Positions 1-7,700 of a stretch of DNA of 10,280 nt are shown piece after piece; the stretch's first letter is position 1, and each line of letters begins with the position of its first letter. Position numbers and translations under genes: made by a program. The stretch is taken from positions 86,977-97,256 of the forward strand of contig JBBHKE010000218.1 in assembly GCA_037447655.1 (NCBI GenBank). Direction: 5' to 3'. Source of the stretch: Zygnema cylindricum (lineage: Eukaryota > Streptophyta > Zygnematophyceae > Zygnematales > Zygnemataceae). The notes under the pieces were generated by a model. It had not been told where the DNA came from. It did no database searches and was given only the letters and a program-made list of their open reading frames with translations.

Positions 1-983
1 TGCGTGGACCGTTTTTCATTTGTTGTTTGGGCAGTACTTTCCCTGCAATCAGGTCGCGAGGTGATTTTTTATGATTTTTTTTTACAGGTTGTATTCTCTT
101 GCCCGGGGGTCGAAAAAAGGAAAACGCCAAAATTCGTTAACTTGACAACAAACATGAAGTACATTCAAACTATCGACTTTACGTTTGCTATACTTTTAAA
201 GAGTTGATTTTCTTGTACCGCTAAAGTTTTAATCGTACGGAACTGCGTTTTGGGTGAAAACGACAGGATAAAGTCGATACTTTAATACATGGGGACGTAC
301 CCTAATAACATAATCTTAACTTACGTTTGTGACGATTGTATACGTCAACAATACGTGTGACGGCTGTTAACGTCTACAATCTATGTTGTCGCACGTTTTT
401 TTTAAACCGCTTATGACGTCGCATGTCTCACCGTGACATTGTAGACGTACCGCCTTCCAGCGTGTGCAGTTTCACGGTCGAAGAAGATACGCTTTGCCTT
501 CGCGTCGCTTGTCCGGTCGACGTGAAATGGCATCGAAATTTCGAGACCCCAACAAACAAAAAAAAATCCGTACTGAACGAAAACGGACAAAACCAAACAA
601 ATTGTGTACTTTTATTCGGCGTAATTAATGCAAACGGACAAAATATAGCGAATTTTGTACTTTTTTGTCGTTGAAAATCGTATGAAATTTTCGAAAATTA
701 CGGCACGTGCGAATATATGTTCCTATTTGTTTATCGAAAATACATAGTTTTAAAACACATCGCGCATATGTTTTAAACACGAGGTTGAAGATGACGTTTT
801 TTGTCGTGGAAGTGGGTCGAAAAACACAAGACGACAAATTTTCGTACATCCTAAGTTTGAGGATGACGCAAATTGTACTATACAAATTTACGATTTCTTT
901 GTACGGTTGCAACTTAGGCACTATGACGCTAAGTTTGACAGGAAAACGATAGAAAAAAACCCTTACTTATGCACATGAAGACA
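1..983. other. Gene-poor AT-rich DNA with short degenerate repeats
   Basis: No supported gene. GTGACG-(n)-ACGTC-(n)-ACAAT stretches at 329 and 357 are about 28 bp apart, and a similar one starts near 432, suggesting an old short tandem repeat. Small open frames on both strands overlap each other and have no splice, start or composition support. Confidence 0.5.
583..664. repeat. Two-copy direct repeat of about 31 bp, period 51 bp
   Basis: ACGGACAAAA followed by about 20 bases ending TTGTACTTTT occurs from 583 and again from 634, with several mismatches in the middle. The period of 51 is a multiple of three, so a small open frame runs through both copies, but nothing else supports coding there. 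Confidence 0.5.
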
Positions 984-1331
984 TACCCTAAACCCTAAAA
1001 CCCCTTCTTAAATTACCCTAAGAAGTACGGAAATGAACAAACACTGTACCTAAATGTACAAAAAACGTAACGCAGGTGTGGTGAAATATACGGGAATGTT
1101 ACCCTACAAACCCTAAAATATATATTCCTAAAAAGTACGGATCATACGGACACTGAACGTACGTGTATGAAAATTGTGGGGCAATTATACTGCAATACAC
1201 GACAGTACGCAAAATTACCCTAAAACCCACAAAAATCATTAAATAACCCTAGAAAGTAAGTACATATACGGACACAATATGTAAATGTTAAAAAAATGTA
1301 CTCGTGCAAAGTAGGGTACACAATTTACAAC
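984..1331. repeat. Three diverged tandem units of about 116 bp carrying telo-box-like CCCTAAA
   Basis: Units begin at 984, 1100 and 1216, exactly 116 bp apart. Each opens with TACCCTA followed by a second CCCTAA- or AAACCC-like stretch. Each then has a (T/C)CCTA plus AAGTACGG (AAGTAAG in the third) about 35 bases in, then ACAC and AT-rich sequence. The first unit contains CCCTAAACCCTAAAACCCC, two direct copies of the plant telomere repeat. This looks like a degenerate local satellite rather than a chromosome end, because the telomere-type copies are few and interspersed. Confidence 0.55.
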
Positions 1332-1489
1332 TTTTTCAACATCGTTAAATGCGAGTCGTACGCAATATTCGCGCGCTCGTTTCGTTCGTATTATGCAAAT
1401 TGAACATCTATGGATAAAATGTATGGACGTTGGTTCCATAGGTTCCAACAAGGAACACTCCCAAATTGTAATGCACTTTTTTTCCACAG

Positions 1490-2191
1490 GTATGCGTTCA
1501 GATTCGCTCGAATCTTTACCACAAAACTACAAACATCTAGAAAACGTCCGTCTCGTGATGCCTACCAGAACACATCGGCAATTGTCAAGGCAAATGCTCG
1601 ACATTTGTCGATGCGACCAACCGGTGCGAGTAAGTAGTCGCTAGATTTGCAAATATCAATAAGAACGATCACTACATTAATATAAAATCTCATGTACTAC
1701 AACAACCATTTTTTGCAAAATGCTTTTTCTGCCACGAAACTTATATTTATGCCTCTCATTATGTGTCGATGATATCGCCTCTTGAGATGTGTTGATACCG
1801 AACACTATGTCTGTCTTCGTGAGTTCTTGCATCTATTTTAAAAGTAAATACTAATGCGACCCATTTTTTGCAGATATAAGAAACATTTGGAGTGTTGTAT
1901 ATCAACCCACTTTGACCTTATTTGCATCTCTATGTTTGGAAGGACGTGCATCGCCATTACAACCATATGACATGCTAGGGAGACGAACATTCATTGAGTC
2001 GAGACGGAACCGTATGTTATAATGTGATTGGTTTTATGGTAAAAGTATTGATACTTTACGTTTAATGACGGTTCGCGCTTGCACACGGAAGTTGCTACAA
2101 TGTCAAATACACAAACATTTTGCGTTTTCAATGGTTTATGGCATTTTTTATAAATTAACTTCAATATCCAGGGCATGATGCAAACCTATAA
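1490..2191 (+). CDS. Possible 3' part of an unrecognised spliced gene (exons 1490-1629, 1874-2011, 2172-2191)
   Basis: A TTTTTTTCCACAG acceptor precedes an open exon 1490-1629 that ends at A|GTAAGT. The next acceptor, TTTTTTGCAG, ends at 1873. Exon 1874-2011 ends at C|GTATGT, and the acceptor ATATCCAG ends at 2171. Joined in the only frame open through both long exons, the phases match at both junctions and the reading runs to TAA at 2189-2191, giving 98 codons. Their peptide is rich in Arg, Leu, Ser and Pro, unusual for this AT-rich surrounding: for example NIRNIWSVVYQPTLTLF across the first junction, and RASPLQPYDMLGRRTFIES. No family is recognised, and no upstream exon or promoter could be fixed; it could be a partial gene, a relic or chance. 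A GTAAGT at 1256 is a conceivable upstream donor. Confidence 0.3.
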
Positions 2192-2581
2192 ATCATCGGA
2201 AGCTCAAGGCCAAAGGATAAATCAACCTGTTTAAGCGGTTATGTACTCCATTACGAGTAAACGACATGTGTTATGCCTTTCTACTACATTGAAACTTAGG
2301 TAATGTCCATGTCGAATCATAATACTAATATGACTATGCCGTATTGTTAGTTTAATGAAATGACGAACATGCGTTGCCACGCGAGTTGATAAACATGTGA
2401 ATACGAACATGTTAGATCGTGATTGAATCTTGTTTTATTTGTCCCATGATTGGTTGTTTAGTAGTTTAAACGGTATTATATAACGTGACCAACATAAATT
2501 ATCGCGGTATATTTGGTGGGAGGTGGGTGTTTACACAGCTTCAGTAAGGAAGTTGATCGTGTCGAAAGTAGTACAGAAACT

Positions 2582-2630
2582 CCCCCTAACCCCCAAACCC
2601 CGCCTGTCGGGGGGGTGATGGGGAGGCGGG
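2582..2630. other. C-rich then G-rich block with quadruplex potential
   Basis: The + strand has C runs of 5, 5 and 4 at 2582-2602, then after a short gap a G-rich stretch at 2609-2630 with a run of 7 G, a run of 4 G and a run of 3 G. The second half fits a G-quadruplex pattern on the + strand and the first half approaches one on the - strand. The halves are also partly complementary, so a hairpin is an alternative. No gene is attached to it. Confidence 0.45.
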
Positions 2631-3748
2631 TGAGTTTTAGATTTTTTTTTAGAGATCGTTGTACAAAGGTTTCACGAGCACTATCGACCCGATAAGTTAT
2701 CGTGCTAAATCATACTTTTATCGCCATGTATACTATAACGATACATCAACTATCACAAGGTAAAAAAAGGCACATATCGAATATCGAAAAGGTGCTTTAG
2801 GTAGACAACGCTGCATTTTACTATACTTCCGTGGATCGACCACACCTAAACCAGGTCAATTGTTAGTTGCAGTTAGACCACCAAAATCTAATTTTTGAAG
2901 TACTTTTTATAATTGACGTCTTAACACTCTAGTTTTTTCCATCAAGTTAACGAACGTCAACCGTGTAGGACTTCTAAATAATAAACTTAATTAAATCCCG
3001 AAAAAAAAATTTAGACTTTATTTTGATACTGGCCAAATCATTTGGATTTCCAGCCTTGAATCTATTGGTGCTGCTTTCCATACTATTTTTTTCCAATCCT
3101 TTATAATAAAGAGCAATGTACGTATTACATTTGCCATACCTACGCTTAACTTATCGTACTACTTCGCTGCATATAATATGGTCGCACTAAGTGGCACTTT
3201 TGAGCTTTATTTTTTTTGCTCGTCGTTTGTCGTCTTTTCATGATGTTCTCACCTATCGTGGCTTTGTTTTCGACACGGGTATCATAAAAGTTAATCCACG
3301 ATAAAGAAACTGCATGCCGGTAAAAAACAGTACTTCCTTATAATGTGTATCATTCAGTACAGCAATAGGTAATATAGTCTATGGAAAAAAATGACAAAGC
3401 AACTCCACATTTCCTGTTTCCCGATGTTTTTCAGTGTTTTCCATCTAAAACGTGTTGCAATATCTTACTTTGCATTTTTTTGTTATAATTAATTATTATA
3501 TGTTAATCGATAGAGATTAGAAATTTGCCGATACACTATAATAAAATCGTACAATAATTATAGGGTCGCAATGTGAAATTCATATTTAAGCTTACTAGTA
3601 CGGAAGATGTAAAAAATAGATAAAACTCTTTCAAAACCGAACCGTTCAGTTTGCCTCACACCGGAACCGAACCGGACTCGACCGGGCCGAGTGGTGCTGT
3701 AGACTTCACTTTATGGACGTCCGCCGACTTCGCTGTCAAATATAGAAT

Positions 3749-3790
3749 TGACGTCAATATGGACGTGATATTTGACGTCACTTGACGTCA
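3749..3790. promoter_or_regulatory. Cluster of three TGACGTCA palindromes (bZIP/CRE-type sites)
   Basis: Exact TGACGTCA occurs at 3749-3756, 3773-3780 and 3783-3790, the last two with starts 10 bp apart. TGACG/ACGT palindromes are the established binding core of plant TGA-class and other bZIP factors. The cluster is about 880 bp upstream of the candidate TATA box of the pyrophosphatase-like gene, on a plausible upstream regulatory stretch. Two more exact copies lie in exon 1. Binding is inferred from sequence only. Confidence 0.45.
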
Positions 3791-4458
3791 GCAGTACGGC
3801 TTACTTGGGCATTACCAAAACATATTCTACGCGTGATCGCATTTTTTGCAATTTTCGAACGTGACAACGTGTAGATAAACTCCTCACTGTCGACCGATGC
3901 CGCTGAAGTCCTGAACCAAATCGTTTTGTCGGTGTCCGTACAGGTCCCAATCTTCAACGCCCCCGGATACTGTAGTAAAAAAATCTATCCTCAACAACCT
4001 GCCGTACAGACGCAGGTCATTTGACCGGACGTGGCACAGGTGGCATTTAAGACAGCCTTTCCGTACGGACTCACACTTTCCTACGGCCTGGCCACTCTTC
4101 GGAGGAAAATGCGAAGGACAGGTGGCGCTTTGACACTTGCCGACCTACTTTTCTTTATTCGGCCTAGTCGGTTCCCGCCAGCTCACTAAACGACATAGGT
4201 TCGTTCCCCCAACAAATGCCCAATCAGAGATACGGTACTTATTCTAGATTCTGCTCAGTCGTACGGTACGAACGAACACATGCGGCGTCATGTACCGATA
4301 GTCCAAAACGTACATCTCCGTACAGAACTACGCAGATTTCTCCAAAGGACCGTCCGATCACAGCGAAAGATCGACGCGCGGTCGCACAGAATCCGTAATC
4401 CGCCAATCCGGGCTCGCGACGACGCGGCCCAGTCAGCATCCGCAAGTTGCGTCGCTCG

Positions 4459-4464
4459 CACGTG
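4459..4464. promoter_or_regulatory. CACGTG (G-box core) in the proximal promoter
   Basis: GCACGTGC lies about 200 bp upstream of the TATA box. CACGTG is the core bound by bHLH and bZIP G-box factors. More copies occur inside the transcribed region. Confidence 0.35.
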
Positions 4465-4535
4465 CGACCATTGTTTCTTTCGTCTTCCAAAAGCATTTAC
4501 TGCCCCGTCTGGCGCCGGACGCCGCGCTTACTGTC

Positions 4536-4650
4536 ACTCTCCCTCCGCCCCTACTCGCTCCCGCTCCTCCCACTCCTCTCTCTCCCCTCCCTTCCCTCCC
4601 CTCTCCCCTTCTTCTCCCTTCTCTCCTTCTCCCTCCCCCCCCCCCCCCCC
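4536..4650 (+). repeat. Promoter-proximal polypyrimidine tract ending in a run of 16 C
   Basis: About 115 bases of C/T with few purines end in an uninterrupted C run at 4635-4650, just before the TATA box. CT-rich 'Y patches' are known in plant core promoters, though usually nearer the transcription start. Such tracts can also form triplex (H-DNA) or i-motif structures. It is the first of three pyrimidine tracts on the same strand of this gene; the others are at 5084-5170 and 6057-6265. Confidence 0.65.
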
Positions 4651-4664
4651 GAACACCCTATCTC

Positions 4665-4670
4665 TATAAA
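4665..4670 (+). promoter_or_regulatory. Candidate TATA box
   Basis: CTATAAATGGG directly follows the pyrimidine tract and is a near-ideal plant TATA element. Transcription would begin about 25-35 bases downstream, around 4692-4702, leaving a very short leader before the ATG at 4721. The last A of TATAAA is also the first base of the in-frame ATG at 4670. Use as a TATA box and use as a start codon are therefore largely exclusive, unless transcription also starts upstream. An out-of-frame ATG at 4713 has a weak context (C at -3). Confidence 0.5.
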
Positions 4671-4720
4671 TGGGGGCAGAAACCGCCTCCCATTCCAACA
4701 GCCCCTCCCCGGATGACACC

Positions 4721-7700
4721 ATGCCACGTCGGCAGAGGAGGCGGTCCGGGAGGTTCACCGTCAAGTACGACCAGGATTGGCCGCCACGTGGCAGGCAGGG
4801 GGGGCCCAGAGACGCGGAGAGCTGGGAATTCTACCTCACGGAATCAGAGGAAGGCGCCTCGGAGGACTTCAGTCCGTACAATGACACCCAAAACCCCCAC
4901 GGCTACAGCGAGGAAACCCTCGCTGCCCCGTCCATTGTCATTCCCCCGACGCCACGTGTCGAGCCATCGGATCACGACAGCTGGCACGTGGTAGAGTACG
5001 GACGGGCGGGAACGCTCCGATACCGTCTCTTACTAGCAGACAAAAAAGGACATATAGTGAGTCCATGGCACGACATCCCTCTACACCCGACTCCTCCTCG
5101 CTTCCCCTCCTCCCCTCTCTCTCCCCTCTCCCCTCCTTCCCCCTCCTCCCCCTCCTCCACTCCCCCCACCATCGTCCGCTTCGTCTGCACCACCCCCATC
5201 GGCACCTGGCTCCAATGCCACGTGGCAGCCCAGGAGCCCTTCTCCCCCCTGAAAATGAAGTCCACCCGCGGCTGGCCCAGCCACTACCCGGACAACGTGG
5301 CGTGGAACCTGGGCTTCCTGCCGCAGACCTGGAGCGGCAGCCACTGCCGCATCCGCGGGAGCCGCGCCTCGCCGCCCGCCGGGGTGCCCCTGGAGGCCAT
5401 CGACCTCGGCACGCGGGCGGCGTGGACCGGGGAGGTGTACCGCCTCAAGGTGCTCGCGGCGGTCATGGTGGTGGAGGAGGGACGGAGGTTGGTGTGGAGA
5501 GTGGTGGGGATAGCCGAGGATGACGTCATGGCAACTATGGTGAGAGGGTTGTATGACGTCAGCACATTTATGCCGGGGAAGATGGAGACGGTGCAGGCGT
5601 GGCTCCAAATGGCAAATTCGTCCGTTTCGAGTGAGTTTCTATGGGATTCTTTTTAGTTCCGTAGATGTATTTGCTTGCGTTAGCTTTTAAAAGTAAGTCT
5701 CCATTTAGTGAAAAGGTTTTCTACCCAAACGTAGGTCGCTATCTCTTTAGAAATGTACCTAAAAACATATAAATGACAGTGATCAATTACCCATTTTCCC
5801 TTGATGAACTTAACCTTTCCCTTCAATTTCCTCCCTCTACCCAAATGTGATAACGACAAGCCTTTGTGAGCACATGAAAGAGATCCCTTTTAAAAAGAAG
5901 GCAGCGTTTCCTCATTTCCCCTTCACCATCCGTCCTCCGGTTTCACCCATTTTCCCTCCTTTACACAAATATGAATAGAACGACTTTGAAGATGTAATTT
6001 AACACCACATATTAAAAAAATGATCATTTTTCCTTTTTCACTTGCTTAACTCAGCTTTCCCTCTTGTTTCCCCCGCTCTGCCCCCCCTTCCCTCTTCCTC
6101 TCCCTTTCCTTCCCGTTCCCTTCTCCCCTCTTCTTCCTCCTCTCTCTCCTCTTTCCCACCTCTTCTCTCTCCCTTCTCTTGCCCTTCTTCATTCTCTCCC
6201 TTCTCTTCTCTCTTCCTTTCCCCCTCCTTTCCCCCTCCTATCTCGTACCTCTCCCTCTCCTCTCCAGAACGCAGCGGTCCCCCTCTGAGCGGTCAAGCCG
6301 CGGACGAGAAGGCAGCGGTCCAAGTGGTCCAACGAGCTCACGCCACCTGGCGCCTCCACATGGCGCCAAATCAGCAATCCGAGGAAACTGTTCCCATGCG
6401 GGCATCAGATTACGAAGCCACGTGGCAAGCATCCACTGGCCGACAAGCAGATTATTCGATGCCCCTTTGTAAACAGCACGATACTCCAGCGAAAAGGTAC
6501 GAACATGCGTGGATGCAAGCTTCCGGAAATACCGGTTTTAGTAGTGGGGGAGGAGGAGGGTATACAAATAGCGGGAGTCGAGACGCTTATTTTTCGAGTT
6601 CGGATGTTTCGGATGTGAGCTCGTCGATTACTCACGTAGTCGAGGGGAGATTAAAAGATCTGGTCAATTCAAAAGACGAGAGTCGGGAAGGCATGTGGGG
6701 AAGGTTTTGGAAAACGCCGAGTACCGAGAGTAGTGTGGATCACACGCCGATGTTAGAAAGGGCACAAGGGGCTTTCGTGAGAGTGTTGAGTAATGGTTTG
6801 GATGTAGGGAGTTGGAGGAGTGGGAAAGGGGATCAGACCCCAAAACAATCAAGTACTCCGAAAAGTGGGAAGCCTCGTCGCAGTCGAAGGCATAGTCTCG
6901 ACGAAACTGCGATGAGGACGTTTCGTGAAAGTCCTCAAAACGTTTCACGACCGAATCGTAATTCGGTAGACAGTCGATTTGATACAGGTTTAACTGAAGA
7001 TGTTTTGAGAGATGAACAGAAATGGGAACAAAAAAGAGTTACCGGCGAAATTCATCCTCACTTAATTGCTCAGTGGGAGGAGCTTCGTACATTAAAAATG
7101 AGGATGAACGGGGGAGGAGGACAGGCGGAAACGAACCAGGAAAATGTTTCTGTTCAAATAGCCCATGAACAAAAATCCGCAAAGAAGGAAAATATGTCAG
7201 AATACGGAGTGTTTGATGAGTTTTCAAAAAGTTCCAGAGGTTCTAATGCGGGTTTACAGATGAGGTCTCCAAAAGACGAGACAGAGAGAGGAGACCAAGT
7301 AAAGTTTTTGGATAGAGCGAAGGGAATTTTAGTGAAGATAGCTGGGGAAATGGAGAAAGGAGGAAATTCCGTGGCTTCTTTATTCAGTGTAAAACAAGGG
7401 ACTAGTCAAAATCCTAAGTATAAAAAGTCAACGACTCTAGGTCGCAGACATAGTCTGGATGAAGCCGCAATTCACAGTATGGCTCAAGAATCTCCAATAA
7501 ATTCTCGAGGAAGTATAAAGTCAGTCGATAAACATGCGAACAGAAGTCGAATGCGAAGACCTTTAGAATCACTTTCGAACTTGGGTTTTCTTTCACCTCT
7601 GAACAAGATTCAAAACAAATTCCAAACCCCAGAACAAAATCCGGGTTTTAAACTTTCGACTATCGGTCGGAGACATAGTTTGGACGAAGCTTCTATTCTT

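Larger units (their letters stand above)
2192..4535. other. Long intergenic region, no gene seen
   Basis: AT-rich as far as about 3640, with poly-A/T runs and no open frame of note. From about 3650 the GC content rises, with repeated CCGAACCG/CCGGAACCG sequence at 3640-3690, the TGACGTCA cluster, and then the upstream region of the main gene. The G/C-rich block at 2582-2630 stands out against its surroundings. Confidence 0.5.
5000..6362 (+). other. Family I inorganic pyrophosphatase-like domain (predicted inactive), split by the intron
   Basis: Landmarks in order (numbered from the ATG at 4721): GRAGTLRYR at 94-102, matching the G-x-x-x-TLDYR strand; VSPWHDIPL at 113-121, nearly identical to the family; VRFVCTTP at 152-159, in place of FNFVVEIP; NLGFLPQTW at 196-204, against NYG(L/A)(L/F)PQTW; GVPLEAIDLG at 221-230, where the signature GDNDPxDVxEIG should end; the EEG...VWRVVGI strand at 252-264; FMPGKMETVQAW, against FPG-x-L-x-A-x-x-x-W; and the C-terminal helix at 312-331. 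Against yeast numbering the substitutions are E48 to T157, K56 to Q165, E58 to H167, R78 to about S187, Y93 to L197, D115 to A220, D117 to V222, D120 to E225, D152 to V258 and K154 to R260. The alignment was made by eye from remembered family sequence. Homology is strong through the order and spacing of the motifs; loss of activity is an inference. Confidence 0.85.

Noticed and set aside
423-674. Small + strand frame, and a - strand frame overlapping it (411-596)
   Set aside because: Both are open over the same bases, neither has splice or promoter support, and the 3' half of the + frame is a simple two-copy repeat.
984-1003. A chromosome end or true telomere
   Set aside because: Only two perfect telomere-type units are present, and ordinary sequence continues on both sides.
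2513-2695. Short frame through the G/C-rich block
   Set aside because: Its composition follows the C and G runs, and it has no other coding evidence.
3875-4024. An open stretch of 49 codons without ATG (begins INSSLSTDAAEVLNQ)
   Set aside because: The peptide looks protein-like, but no start, no acceptor upstream and no donor downstream could be placed. At this length chance is likely.
5057-5062. GTGAGT inside exon 1 as a splice donor
   Set aside because: Using it would remove the conserved SPWHDIPL motif, and there is no AG acceptor before the next conserved strand.
5081-5608. Long antisense and alternate-frame open frames over exon 1
   Set aside because: They arise from the very high GC of the exon. 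Their peptides are compositionally odd (His/Gly/Arg-rich) and have no homology, while the sense frame has clear pyrophosphatase landmarks.
6042-6267. The open frame running upstream of exon 2 from an ATG at 6042, as a separate gene start
   Set aside because: This part is a pure CT tract with no AG, ending in a consensus splice acceptor. The peptide is only Pro/Ser/Leu low complexity, and the pyrophosphatase C-terminal helix begins right after 6267, so it is intron.
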